A stretch of DNA of 64,000 bases from HGM12587 sp964602445 (GTDB taxonomy: Bacteria; Bacillota; Clostridia; Lachnospirales; Lachnospiraceae), in NCBI GenBank assembly GCA_964602445.1, contig CAZRQV010000003.1, positions 1 to 64,000 on the forward strand. The letters are read 5' to 3'. The position numbers and the translations under genes are program-made. Below are positions 1 through 8,699 of this stretch, in pieces (the stretch's first letter is position 1; each line of letters starts with the position of its first letter). The notes under the pieces were generated by a model. It did not search any database, was not told the origin of the DNA, and was given only the letters and a program-made list of their open reading frames with translations.

Positions 1-215
1 TCGGCCTCTTCTTTTTATTTTTCTTTATTTTGCCAATGATAATTATACTCTAAGGTTGTTAACTTTGGTGATGACAGGATTTAGATTTGTTTTTCGTTTT
101 CATGATAGAATGAAATAAGAAAAACGAAAATTTCATAAAAAAGTTTACAATTATGATGCAGAAAAAGGATAAGCTTGGGATAATGAATAGAGCGACAGGA
201 AAATGGAGGGGACAA

Positions 216-875
216 ATGTTAAAAATTTTGGTGGTAGAAGATGAAAAACCGATTTCAAATCTGATTGCTGTCAATCTGAAAAAAGCAGGATACGACTGCA
301 CTTGTGTGTTTGATGGTGCCGAAGCTGCCGATCTTTTAGAAAAGCAGTATTTTGATCTGATCCTGCTGGATGTAATGCTTCCGAAGATTGATGGATATGA
401 ACTGATGAAATATATTCGGGAACTGGATATTCCGGTGATTTTTTTGACAGCCAAATCATCGGTGGCAGATCGGGTGAAAGGACTGCGGCTGGGTGCCGAT
501 GATTATTTGACCAAGCCCTTTGAAATCATAGAACTGCTTGCAAGGGTAGAATCGGTTCTCAGACGTTACCATAAAATGGAAATGATTCTGCAATATCAGG
601 ATCTGATCATCGATATTGCTTCGCATACCGTAAAAAAGGAAGGAACAGTGATCAGTCTGACCAATAAAGAGTTTGAACTGCTGCTGTTATTTATCAGAAA
701 TAAAAACATTGCTTTGTATCGGGAGACAATTTATGAACGAATCTGGGGCGGAGAATATCTGGGAGACAGCCGAACCGTAGATCTACATGTACAGAGGCTT
801 CGGAAAAAGCTTGGCTGGAAAGAACAGATCGCAGCAGTATACAGGATTGGATATCGTTTGGAGGACGTGAAATGA
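216..875 (+). CDS. OmpR/PhoB-family response regulator (VanR-like)
   Basis: A DNA-binding response regulator of 219 residues. The receiver domain (about residues 1-115) has the acidic pair E8/D9, the phospho-acceptor D52 in LLDVMLP, and the lysine of the GADDYLTKPF block. A winged-helix effector domain (about 125-219) ends in the usual RTVDLHVQRLRKKL recognition-helix pattern. I start it at the ATG at 216, behind GGAGGGG at 205-211; an in-frame ATG at 153 would add 21 residues that do not belong to the family. The stop overlaps the next gene's start (ATGA), so it is translated with its partner kinase. Its place before a kinase and a VanY-type carboxypeptidase suggests control of cell-wall genes; this role is inferred from context. 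Confidence 0.93.
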   Translation: MLKILVVEDEKPISNLIAVNLKKAGYDCTCVFDGAEAADLLEKQYFDLILLDVMLPKIDGYELMKYIRELDIPVIFLTAKSSVADRVKGLRLGADDYLTKPFEIIELLARVESVLRRYHKMEMILQYQDLIIDIASHTVKKEGTVISLTNKEFELLLLFIRNKNIALYRETIYERIWGGEYLGDSRTVDLHVQRLRKKLGWKEQIAAVYRIGYRLEDVK

Positions 876-2296
876 AATTTTCGTGGAAAATGTGTTTACT
901 GACCGGTTTACTCAGTATATTGATCTTAAGTGTAGGCGGATATGTATTGATTTCAGCCTTGTTTCAATCAACTTATGCCAGAGAAGTGTCCAATGCCATG
1001 GAAGAAAATCAGATGCTACAATATTCGTTTATCGCCAGTTGGAACACTTCGGTAGAGAACTTGGAGCTGACGGAGGAACATGTGATTGAAGCGGCGGAAG
1101 CGATGGAAAAAGGCATGAGCGGAAGCAGAATCCGAATCTCTGATGAAGAAAAAGAAATTTTATTTGATAATACCGGTTCGGAAAAGGATGAAACATTACT
1201 GGAAGCTGTATCGGAACAGTCCCGAGGCTGTGTACTTCATCAAACGGAGAATGGATATGAGCTGCAGACGACCAGCAGGATTTTGATGTCAGAGGAACGA
1301 TTTATCTATCTGGAAAGTGTGCGTGATGTGAGCAGAATCTTTGAAGAACGAGATGATCAATATGACATTTACCGGATCTGGCTGCTGGTTCTTTTGGTTT
1401 TGGAATGTATCAGCAGTTTTGTCAGTGCACTTTGGCTTTTAAGACCATTGAAAGAGCTGTCAAAAACGGCAAAACAGTTATCGGACGGTGATCTGACGGT
1501 CCGTGCACAGGTGAAAAGCCGGGATGAAGTGGGAGAACTGGCAGTGAATTTCAATGAGATGGCAGACAGTCTGGAACAGAAAGTACAGCAATTGGAAGAT
1601 GCAGCCAGACGGCAGGAAGATTTTATCGGCAGTTTTGCACATGAATTAAAAACACCGCTAACGTCTATGATCGGATATGCAGATATGCTGCGAAGCCGTG
1701 AAATGGCGGAAGAAGAACGGTTCGAAGCAGCAAATTATATTTTTAAGGAAGGAAAACGTCTGGAAGCATTGTCTTTGAAACTGTTGGAGCTGTTGGTCGT
1801 AAAACACGGAGCACTGGAACGAAAATGGATTCCGGTGGAATGGCTTTTGAAGGATCTGGGAGGAATCTTAAAACCGGTATTGGAAAAAGAGAAAATCCGA
1901 TTGACTGTGCAGGCAGAAGAGACAACGATCTATGCAGAACCGGATCTGATGAAAAATGTACTGTTAAATTTATTAGATAATGGACGAAAAGCCATTGACG
2001 GAGAAGGAACGCTGGAAGTGATCGGAACCTCAGAAGAGCAAGGATATGCATTGGAGGTGCGGGATAACGGAAAAGGGATGCCTAAGGAAGAAATCGAAAG
2101 GATTACAGAAGCCTTTTATATGATCGATAAATCCCGTGCCAGAAGTCAGGGCGGTGCCGGACTGGGATTGTCCTTATGTATGGAAATCGTGAACCGTCAC
2201 GGCGGAACATTGGAATTTCAAAGTGAAGTAGGAACAGGTACGACTGTCAGAATCTTTTTGCCGAAGGAGGAAAACCAATGGGAAAATATTTATTGA
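872..2296 (+). CDS. Sensor histidine kinase (VanS-like)
   Basis: A membrane-bound histidine kinase of 474 residues. It has an N-terminal membrane segment (about 8-30), an external sensor region to about 165, a second membrane segment (about 168-190), and a HAMP linker starting at LRPLKELS. The DHp helix carries the phospho-accepting H257 in FAHELKTPLTS. The ATPase domain shows N (NLLDNGRKA), G1 (DNGKGMP) and G2 (GGAGLGLSL) boxes. The 4-nt overlap with the regulator gene makes it the cognate sensor. The downstream membrane protein gene starts inside its 3' end, so all belong to one transcript. The external domain has no motif I recognise, so the ligand is unknown. Confidence 0.92.
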   Translation: MKFSWKMCLLTGLLSILILSVGGYVLISALFQSTYAREVSNAMEENQMLQYSFIASWNTSVENLELTEEHVIEAAEAMEKGMSGSRIRISDEEKEILFDNTGSEKDETLLEAVSEQSRGCVLHQTENGYELQTTSRILMSEERFIYLESVRDVSRIFEERDDQYDIYRIWLLVLLVLECISSFVSALWLLRPLKELSKTAKQLSDGDLTVRAQVKSRDEVGELAVNFNEMADSLEQKVQQLEDAARRQEDFIGSFAHELKTPLTSMIGYADMLRSREMAEEERFEAANYIFKEGKRLEALSLKLLELLVVKHGALERKWIPVEWLLKDLGGILKPVLEKEKIRLTVQAEETTIYAEPDLMKNVLLNLLDNGRKAIDGEGTLEVIGTSEEQGYALEVRDNGKGMPKEEIERITEAFYMIDKSRARSQGGAGLGLSLCMEIVNRHGGTLEFQSEVGTGTTVRIFLPKEENQWENIY

Positions 2297-3063
2297 TACT
2301 CTTTTTGACTGCAGCTGTATTGGCAGCCGGGCTGTGGATGCCTTCCAGAATTTTAGAGTGGCAGGATCAGAAAAAACTGGGGTATATGATGACGGAAACA
2401 GCAGAAGAAGTCGTGCTGACCAGCCGAGCAGAGTTGTCCATTATCGAAAAACTCCAGTTGATGCAAAAGGATCAGGTGATCTCACTGCCGGCTGAGGGGA
2501 AAAATTACACCGAGGAAACGATTTTTGATGCAGTCAGTCGGGAATTAGAAACACTGGCCAATCTGGGAATCATTTCCAGACGGATGGCAGAACTATATGT
2601 GTATGATATGAGCGAATTAAATACACTCTTTTTTATGGATATGGATGACAGCAGCCGTTCCATGAGAGTATGGTTTGTCAATGGATCTAATAAGGTGAGT
2701 CAAGGTTATATTTTAATAGATGATGATACCGGGAAGATACTTTCCCTCTCTCAGTGGGAAGATGATTCTGCCGGGGATTGGGGAAAAGAAGGCAGAGAAC
2801 TGTCAGAACAACAAAGAAAGGAACTATTGTATACGCCTCAGAAACTGGAAAAAACTGCAGAAAAATGGGGAGAATATCTGGGCTGTACGTTGGTAACAAG
2901 CGCTACAGGAATAGAGCCCGGCAGAGAAAAAGAGCCAGAAGCACTCGAAGTCGATGGAGAACATGGGATTTATGCGGTATATGAAGATGAGCATGGAGAA
3001 ATCACCTATTTATTTCAAAAAGAAATGCAGGGCAACATCTTTTCTGCACTTGTGATAGAGTAG
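2278..3063 (+). CDS. Membrane-anchored protein of unknown function, third gene of the vanRS-like operon
   Basis: I do not recognise the family. The 261-residue product has one N-terminal hydrophobic segment (about 4-20) without a clear lipobox, so it is probably anchored with the remainder outside. That remainder is acidic and has a helical stretch rich in E and L (about 40-110), then a beta-rich part (SMRVWFVNGSNKVSQGYILID) resembling the small folds of secreted cell-envelope proteins. It overlaps the kinase gene by 19 nt and is 17 nt before the VanY-like gene, with AGGAGG-type spacing at both. Co-translation with a sensor and a carboxypeptidase suggests an accessory of wall sensing or remodelling. 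That is inference only. Confidence 0.8.
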   Translation: MGKYLLILFLTAAVLAAGLWMPSRILEWQDQKKLGYMMTETAEEVVLTSRAELSIIEKLQLMQKDQVISLPAEGKNYTEETIFDAVSRELETLANLGIISRRMAELYVYDMSELNTLFFMDMDDSSRSMRVWFVNGSNKVSQGYILIDDDTGKILSLSQWEDDSAGDWGKEGRELSEQQRKELLYTPQKLEKTAEKWGEYLGCTLVTSATGIEPGREKEPEALEVDGEHGIYAVYEDEHGEITYLFQKEMQGNIFSALVIE

Positions 3064-3080
3064 GAATCGGAGGGATCAGA

Positions 3081-3884
3081 ATGGCAGAAAAGCGACAAAA
3101 AAGGAATGAACAATACAGCAGAAAGCATAAACTGCAGAGAAAAATATTTCTGATCGGAGTAACCTCATTCGTGTGCGGAGTCATTTTGGGAAAGATCGTG
3201 TTTGCAAATGAAGAGTCTGTAACGACTGTTGCAGAAGAACGGGTGAATATCAATCAGGGAAGAGTACGAAATACGGAGGAACCTAAAAATCGGATCAAAT
3301 TAGAGAGAAGTTTTGCGGAATATACAGCATGGGAATTAGTGCTGGTCAACAAGACTCATTTTATGGAATCTGGATATGTGCCGGAACTTTCTGAAGTGGA
3401 AGATCATTATTGGGTGGACTCCAGAATTGCAGAGGATTTGCAGCAGATGCTGGCAGACGGAAGAGCGGAAGGCATGGATTTTAAAATCTGTTCTGCCTAT
3501 CGGACAGAGAAAAAGCAGACAGAGCTTTATGATGACAAGGTACAGCGGCTGATGAAAGAAAAAGGAATCAGCTATGAGAAAGCATACACGGAAGCCGGCG
3601 AGACGGTGGCATATCCTGGAACCAGTGAGCATCAGTTAGGGCTTGCGGTAGATATTGTAGCTGCGGATTATCAGATTTTAGACGATCGTCAGGCGGAAAC
3701 TGCGGAGGCAGAATGGCTGAAAGCCCATTGTCAGGAATATGGTTTTATTCTTCGTTATCCATTGGATAAAACAGAAGAAACAGGAATCATTTTTGAGCCA
3801 TGGCATTATCGCTATGTGGGAAAAGAAGCAGCGAAAGAGATCATGGAGCAGGGAATCTGTCTGGAAGAATATCTGGAAAATTAA
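3081..3884 (+). CDS. VanY-like D-alanyl-D-alanine carboxypeptidase (M15B)
   Basis: A zinc D,D-carboxypeptidase of 267 residues, predicted to remove the terminal D-Ala from peptidoglycan stem peptides outside the cell. A basic N-terminus precedes a membrane anchor (about 21-40), then a linker and the M15B domain. The signature is complete: SAYRT (substrate-binding Arg), SEHQLGLAVDI (Zn ligands H and D), and EPWHYRYVG (catalytic E and third Zn ligand H). Length fits VanY/DacB relatives. It closes the four-gene operon with the two-component system. No vanH, vanA or vanX homolog is in the window, so the context points to wall homeostasis rather than a full glycopeptide-resistance cassette. Confidence 0.92.
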   Translation: MAEKRQKRNEQYSRKHKLQRKIFLIGVTSFVCGVILGKIVFANEESVTTVAEERVNINQGRVRNTEEPKNRIKLERSFAEYTAWELVLVNKTHFMESGYVPELSEVEDHYWVDSRIAEDLQQMLADGRAEGMDFKICSAYRTEKKQTELYDDKVQRLMKEKGISYEKAYTEAGETVAYPGTSEHQLGLAVDIVAADYQILDDRQAETAEAEWLKAHCQEYGFILRYPLDKTEETGIIFEPWHYRYVGKEAAKEIMEQGICLEEYLEN

Positions 3885-3978
3885 ATAGGATTTGAACACA
3901 GAAGCGGCGGTATTTGAGATCGGAGAAAAAGTTATGAAAAATTCATTTTAGGAAAAAGTTATGTAAATGAAAATGGGA

Positions 3979-4007
3979 TTGTACCTCATAGGAAGATATG
4001 CTAAAAT
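3979..4007 (+). promoter_or_regulatory. Putative sigma-A promoter for the YitT-family gene
   Basis: TTGTAC at 3979-3984 and TAAAAT at 4002-4007 are separated by 17 nt, about 100 nt before the start codon. The -35 box deviates at three of six positions only mildly. No terminator hairpin is visible between the carboxypeptidase gene and this site. Confidence 0.4.
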
Positions 4008-4104
4008 AGAAATCGTGAAATTTGCCGAAAGATGCTGCATAAGAGAGAAAGCGTTGGACAGCAAATGGCAGGATAGGATAAAAAAATTGGGGTAGAATAA
4101 CATT

Positions 4105-4968
4105 ATGGAAAAGAAATTAGCAAAGAATATCAAAGATCTGGTTATGATCACGGCAGGTTCTTTTATTTATGCGGTGGGAATCAGTATGTTTCTTGATCCG
4201 AATCAGCTGGCACCTGGCGGTGTAACGGGAATTGCAGTAATCTTAAACCGTTTGACCAATATTGAAACCGGTACACTTTACTTTTTACTGAACGTACCGA
4301 TCGTGCTTCTGGGAATCTGGAAATTCGGAATCCGCTTCATTGCGAAGACATTTTATGCGATCACCGCATCTTCTATTTTTACAAATCTTTTAAGCCCTTA
4401 CGGAGCACTTACCAATGATCTTTTTATAGCAAGTGCAGCAGGCGGTGTTATGATCGCTTTTGGCATTGGAATTATTTTCAAAACCGGCGCAACCACAGGT
4501 GGAATCGATATTATTATTAAAATTCTGCGTCAAAAATACCGTCATTTAAAAACAAGCGTTCTCTTTCAGATTACGGATTTGATCATTGTATCGATTTCCG
4601 GTTTGGTATTTCGGAATCTGAATGTAATCTTCTATGCACTGCTTACCGTGTTTGTAAACGGAAAGGCTCTGGATTATGTGCTTTACGGCGGAGATCAGGC
4701 AAAGATGATGATCATCATTACCCAAAATCCGAAGAAGATCGCTGCCAGACTGATGGCTGAACTGGATGTGGGTGTTACTTACCTGCAGGGAGAAGGCGGC
4801 TGGACCGGAGAAAAGAAGAAAGTCGTATTTACCATGGTACCGAACCGGCTGGGAGCAGAAGTGCAGGACATTGTAAAGAGCGAAGATCCGGCGGCATTTA
4901 TGGTTGTTGCCAGTGCCAATGAGATTTATGGCGAAGGATATAAGGATATTTTTGAAGAAGCAATTTAA
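4105..4968 (+). CDS. YitT family membrane protein (DUF161/DUF2179)
   Basis: A 287-residue integral membrane protein with five or six hydrophobic segments in the first 190 residues, including the family block LDPNQLAPGGVTGIAVILN and the GATTGGIDII motif. It ends in a soluble DUF2179 domain (about 205-285, VFTMVPNRLGAEVQDIV). This is the standard two-domain layout and length of B. subtilis YitT relatives, whose transported substrate is not established. It stands alone between a putative promoter and a strong terminator, so it is probably monocistronic. Confidence 0.9.
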   Translation: MEKKLAKNIKDLVMITAGSFIYAVGISMFLDPNQLAPGGVTGIAVILNRLTNIETGTLYFLLNVPIVLLGIWKFGIRFIAKTFYAITASSIFTNLLSPYGALTNDLFIASAAGGVMIAFGIGIIFKTGATTGGIDIIIKILRQKYRHLKTSVLFQITDLIIVSISGLVFRNLNVIFYALLTVFVNGKALDYVLYGGDQAKMMIIITQNPKKIAARLMAELDVGVTYLQGEGGWTGEKKKVVFTMVPNRLGAEVQDIVKSEDPAAFMVVASANEIYGEGYKDIFEEAI

Positions 4969-4990
4969 AAGTCGTTATAAAAAAGGATAA

Positions 4991-5039
4991 AAGAGCAGCA
5001 GGCTCTGTCGGAAAAAGGCAGAGCCTGCTGCTCTTTTTC
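4991..5039 (+). terminator. Rho-independent terminator after the YitT-family gene
   Basis: A 17-bp perfect stem (4991-5007 with 5019-5035) with an 11-nt loop is followed by a run of T. It is placed 22 nt after the stop codon. This is the strongest terminator in the first 10 kb. Confidence 0.95.
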
Positions 5040-5113
5040 TGTTAAGACTGTTTTTAGAGCAAAGAAGAATCCGCTGCAAACAGCAATTTGATCCCGATTT
5101 TATTTTTCCTAAA

Positions 5114-5157
5114 ATTTACTTTTTTTTAACAGAAAATGGAATTTGATTTTTACATAG
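5114..5157 (+). promoter_or_regulatory. Putative Pho box upstream of pstS
   Basis: Hexamers resembling TTTACA occur at 5114-5119 (TTTACT), 5126-5131 (TTAACA) and 5149-5154 (TTTACA), so they lie close to an 11-12 nt helical register with one position unfilled. The last one sits in TTTTACATAG, a decamer repeated exactly upstream of the Na/Pi symporter gene (9394-9403). PhoP-type regulators bind such spaced direct repeats, and phoP lies in this same cluster. The remainder of 4969-5290 holds only the upstream terminator and a leader hairpin. Confidence 0.55.
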
Positions 5158-5240
5158 CAGTTTTATGCTAAATCCTGTCAGGAACAAAAGGAAAAATAAA
5201 AAAAGGATGCAGAAACGATACATTCGTTGTTCCGAAGCAT

Positions 5241-5260
5241 TCAGAAATCGAAATTTCTGA
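5241..5260 (+). other. Perfect leader hairpin just before the pstS ribosome site
   Basis: TCAGAAAT and ATTTCTGA form an 8-bp stem closed by a CGAA tetraloop. It ends 15 nt before the AAGGAG ribosome site (5275-5280). It lacks a T run, so a role in message stability or translation is likelier than termination. Confidence 0.6.
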
Positions 5261-5290
5261 AACACTTAGATGATAAGGAGTGAATTGATT

Positions 5291-6235
5291 ATGAAAAAGA
5301 AAATTGCAGCATTATTTATGGTAACAGCACTGGCAGCAACAATGCTGACAGGATGCGGAACAGAAAACAAGGAAAACGTATCTGACGTACAGGGAACAGA
5401 AAGTACAGAAGAACCGTCCACAGACGAGGAAACAGCAGAAACTGCATTTGATTATGACAATGACATTGCAGTCATCTCCCGTGAAGATGGTTCCGGTACC
5501 AGAGGCGCTTTTATCGAACTTTTCGGCGTAGAACAGAAAAATGATGCAGGAGAAAAAATCGATTATACAACCGTAGAAGCAACCGTAACAAACAACACTT
5601 CAGTTATGATGACAACCGTAGCAAATGATGAATATGCCATCGGATATATTTCTTTAGGATCTCTGGATCAGACAGTCAAAGCATTAAAAATCGATGGTGT
5701 AGAAGCAAGCGTAGAAAACATTAAAAATGGTACTTACACCGTAAACAGACCATTTAATCTTGCAGTTAACGAAGAACTGAGCGATGCGGCAACTGATTTT
5801 ATGAACTACATTTTAAGTGCAGAAGGTCAGGATGTGATCGAAGCCAATGGTTATATTAAAGTTGATGATGCAGCACCGGCATTTGAAAGCAATGGAGCAG
5901 AAGGAAAAGTAGTAGTAGCAGGTTCTACTTCCGTAACTCCGGTGATGGAAAAATTAAAAGAAGCTTATGCATCTGTAAATGCAAACGTAGCAATTGAAAT
6001 CAATACCAGTGATTCTTCCACAGGAGTTTCTTCTGTGATCGAAGGAACCTGTGATATCGGAATGGCTTCCAGAGCATTAAAAGAAAGCGAAACCGCAGAA
6101 GGTGCCAAAGAAGTTGTAATTGCAAAAGATGGAATCGCAGTTATCGTAAACAACGAAAATCCGGTAGATGACATGAGCACAGAAACAGTCAAAGATATTT
6201 ATGTAGGTGACATTTTAACATGGTCAGAAATTTAA
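5291..6235 (+). CDS. pstS: Phosphate ABC transporter substrate-binding lipoprotein, circularly permuted
   Basis: A 314-residue exported phosphate-binding lipoprotein with a signal peptide and lipobox LTGC (Cys near residue 20). Start is the ATG at 5291, 10 nt after AAGGAG; an upstream in-frame ATG at 5270 lacks a ribosome site. The halves of PstS are swapped: the phosphate-binding SREDGSGTRGAF block, normally mid-protein, comes first (about 50-65). The normal N-terminal half (VVAGSTSVTPVMEKL, then GMASRAL and DGIAVIVN) comes last and ends at ILTWSEI, the point that usually leads into SREDGSGT. All binding loops are present, so function is probably kept. The next gene overlaps its 3' end by 16 nt. 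Confidence 0.9.
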   Translation: MKKKIAALFMVTALAATMLTGCGTENKENVSDVQGTESTEEPSTDEETAETAFDYDNDIAVISREDGSGTRGAFIELFGVEQKNDAGEKIDYTTVEATVTNNTSVMMTTVANDEYAIGYISLGSLDQTVKALKIDGVEASVENIKNGTYTVNRPFNLAVNEELSDAATDFMNYILSAEGQDVIEANGYIKVDDAAPAFESNGAEGKVVVAGSTSVTPVMEKLKEAYASVNANVAIEINTSDSSTGVSSVIEGTCDIGMASRALKESETAEGAKEVVIAKDGIAVIVNNENPVDDMSTETVKDIYVGDILTWSEI

Positions 6236-7095
6236 AAGAGAAGGTGATGGAACTGGTATTTCTGCTGACTGCATTGACTTCCATCGTTGCAGTAGGGCTG
6301 ATCTGCCTCTTCCTTTTCAAAAGCGGTCTTCCGGCAATGAAGGAAATCGGTGTTACCGATTTCCTTTTTGGAAGAGAATGGAGACCGGGAAATCAATTAT
6401 TTGGAATTTTTCCGATGATCGTAGGAAGTCTTTATGTGACAGCAGGAGCGATCATTGTCGGTGTGCCGACCGGACTTTTTATGGCAGTCTTTCTGGCAAT
6501 GTATTGTCCGGCAAAATTTTATAAGATTTTAAAACCAGCCGTAGATCTTTTGGCTGGAATCCCATCCATTGTTTATGGATTTTTTGGAATGGTAGTCATC
6601 GTACCAGCCGTGCGGTACTTCTTTAATGAAGTGATTGATTTAAACGGAAAAGGTGACAGTATTTTAACAGCATCGATCGTATTAGGAATTATGATCCTTC
6701 CGACCATCATCGGAGCGGCAGAGCCTGCCATTCGTGCAGTGCCGAAAATGTACTATGAAGGCGCTCTGGCATTGGGAGCAGATCATGAAAGAAGTACTTT
6801 TTTTGTAGTGTTTCCGGCTGCCCAGTCGGGAATTCTGGCAAGTGTGATATTAGGGATCGGAAGAGCCGTAGGAGAGACGATGGCAGTCGTTATGATCGCT
6901 GGTAATCAGCCGAGAATGCCGAAAGGAATCTTAAAAGGAGTCCGGACGATGACAGCCAATATCGTATTGGAAATGGGGTATGCCACAGATCTGCACAGAG
7001 ATGCATTGATCGCAACCGGTGTGGTACTGTTTGTGTTTATCCTTTTGATCAATCTGTCATTTTCAGCATTGAAACGGAAAAGAAACTACGGATAA
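6220..7095 (+). CDS. pstC: Phosphate ABC transporter permease PstC
   Basis: An inner-membrane permease of 291 residues with about six membrane segments and the binding-protein-dependent transport domain (about 70-285). The EAA-type coupling loop reads YEGALALGADHERSTFFVV, and the family motif GRAVGETMAVVMIAGN follows. Start is the ATG at 6220, 9 nt after AGGTGA inside the pstS tail; a second in-frame ATG at 6247 is possible but its ribosome site is too close. It pairs with PstA in the phosphate importer and is translationally coupled to pstS. Confidence 0.93.
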   Translation: MVRNLKEKVMELVFLLTALTSIVAVGLICLFLFKSGLPAMKEIGVTDFLFGREWRPGNQLFGIFPMIVGSLYVTAGAIIVGVPTGLFMAVFLAMYCPAKFYKILKPAVDLLAGIPSIVYGFFGMVVIVPAVRYFFNEVIDLNGKGDSILTASIVLGIMILPTIIGAAEPAIRAVPKMYYEGALALGADHERSTFFVVFPAAQSGILASVILGIGRAVGETMAVVMIAGNQPRMPKGILKGVRTMTANIVLEMGYATDLHRDALIATGVVLFVFILLINLSFSALKRKRNYG

Positions 7096-7111
7096 CAGGA
7101 GAGAATGTACT

Positions 7112-7945
7112 ATGAAAACTACAGGAAGAAAAATGAGTTCCGTCTTTCTTCGATGCTGTGTCTATCTGTCAGCAGCGTTGACGGTCGGAGTACTCGGATT
7201 TCTGATTTTATATATTTTGATCAAGGGAATTCCTCATTTATCGCCGGAACTGTTTGCATGGAACTATACTTCTGAAAACTGTTCCATGGTTCCGGCCATC
7301 ATCAATACGCTGGAAATGACATTTCTGGCACTTTTGGCAGCGGTTCCGATCGGAATCGGTTCGGCCATCTATTTGGTAGAGTATGCCAAAAGAGGAAGTA
7401 AGCTGGTAGAAATTGTTAGGATTACCACAGAAACCCTGACAGGGATTCCTTCCATCGTATTTGGTCTTTTTGGGCGATTATTTTTTGTAAACAGACTCCA
7501 TTGGCAGATGTCAATTTTAGCAGGTGCATGTACCTTGGCCATTATGGTACTTCCGGTGGTCATGAGAACGACAGAGGAAGCATTAATGTCTGTGCCGGAT
7601 TCTTTCCGGGAAGGAAGCTTTGGATTGGGTGCAGGAAAACTTCGTACGATTTTCCAGATTGTGCTTCCGTCAGCGGTACCGGGAATTTTATCCGGTGTAA
7701 TCTTATCGGTAGGACGTATCGTAGGGGAAACCGCAGCACTGATCTATACAGCAGGTACCGTGGCAGATGCAGCCACCAGCCTGTTTTCTTCAGGAAGAAC
7801 GCTGGCAGTTCATATGTATTGTCTTTCTGGAGAAGGGCTGCATATTGATCAGGCCTATGCAACCGCAGTGGTGCTTCTGATTCTGGTAATTTTGATCAAT
7901 CTGTGTTCCTCCCTGGTCGCTAAAAGAGTAACGAAAGGTGAATAA
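7112..7945 (+). CDS. pstA: Phosphate ABC transporter permease PstA
   Basis: The second permease subunit, 277 residues with six predicted membrane segments. The permease domain contains REGSFGLGAGKLRTIFQIV as the coupling loop and the PstA motif GRIVGETAALIYTAGT. The ribosome site is GGAGAG, 16 nt after the pstC stop. Length and order match the pstSCAB-phoU arrangement found widely in Firmicutes. Confidence 0.94.
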   Translation: MKTTGRKMSSVFLRCCVYLSAALTVGVLGFLILYILIKGIPHLSPELFAWNYTSENCSMVPAIINTLEMTFLALLAAVPIGIGSAIYLVEYAKRGSKLVEIVRITTETLTGIPSIVFGLFGRLFFVNRLHWQMSILAGACTLAIMVLPVVMRTTEEALMSVPDSFREGSFGLGAGKLRTIFQIVLPSAVPGILSGVILSVGRIVGETAALIYTAGTVADAATSLFSSGRTLAVHMYCLSGEGLHIDQAYATAVVLLILVILINLCSSLVAKRVTKGE

Positions 7946-7948
7946 TCT

Positions 7949-8698
7949 ATGAATAAATTTACAGTTGAAAATCTGAATCTGCATTATGGAGAATTTCATG
8001 CACTGAAAGATATTTCCATTCAGATTCCGGAAAATGAGATTACCGCATTTATCGGACCTTCCGGATGCGGAAAATCCACATTTTTGAAAACTTTGAACCG
8101 CATGAATGATCTGGTAGAAGGATGTAAGATCACCGGAGAAATCCGTTTGGATGGAGAAGATATTTACGGTTCGATGGATGTCAATCTTTTAAGAAAAAGA
8201 GTGGGAATGGTATTTCAGAAGCCAAATCCGTTTCCAATGAGTGTGTATGACAACATTGCTTTTGGTCCGAGAACCCATGGAATCCACTCTAAAGAAAAGT
8301 TAAATGAGATCGTAGAAAAATCTTTAAGAGATGCAGCTATCTGGGATGAATTAAAAGACCGTCTGAAAAAAAGTGCTCTGGGATTGTCCGGAGGACAGCA
8401 GCAGCGTCTTTGCATCGCAAGAGCACTGGCAGTGCAGCCGGAAGTGATCCTGATGGATGAGCCGACCTCCGCACTGGACCCGATTTCTACCAGTAAGATT
8501 GAGGATCTGGTATTGGAGCTGAAAAAAGACTATACCATTATCATGGTTACACACAATATGCAGCAGGCAGTCAGAGTTTCTGACAATACGGCATTTTTCC
8601 TTCTGGGAGAAGTGATCGAATATGACAAAACAGAGCGATTATTTTCTATGCCGTCAGATAAGAGAACAGAAAATTATATTACAGGAAGGTTCGGCTGA
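7949..8698 (+). CDS. pstB: Phosphate ABC transporter ATP-binding protein PstB
   Basis: A 249-residue ATPase that powers phosphate import. Walker A is GPSGCGKST (about residues 33-41), the PstB-specific Q-loop reads FQKPNPFPMS, the signature is LSGGQQQR, Walker B is VILMDEP, and the switch histidine is in VTHNMQQA. The gene begins 3 nt after the pstA stop behind AAAGGTG. Its stop is one base before the phoU start, which implies translational coupling. Confidence 0.96.
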   Translation: MNKFTVENLNLHYGEFHALKDISIQIPENEITAFIGPSGCGKSTFLKTLNRMNDLVEGCKITGEIRLDGEDIYGSMDVNLLRKRVGMVFQKPNPFPMSVYDNIAFGPRTHGIHSKEKLNEIVEKSLRDAAIWDELKDRLKKSALGLSGGQQQRLCIARALAVQPEVILMDEPTSALDPISTSKIEDLVLELKKDYTIIMVTHNMQQAVRVSDNTAFFLLGEVIEYDKTERLFSMPSDKRTENYITGRFG

Positions 8699-8699
8699 T

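Noticed and set aside
216..3884. Vancomycin resistance cluster
   Set aside because: VanRS-like and VanY-like genes are present but vanH, ligase and vanX are not, so a resistance cassette is not supported.
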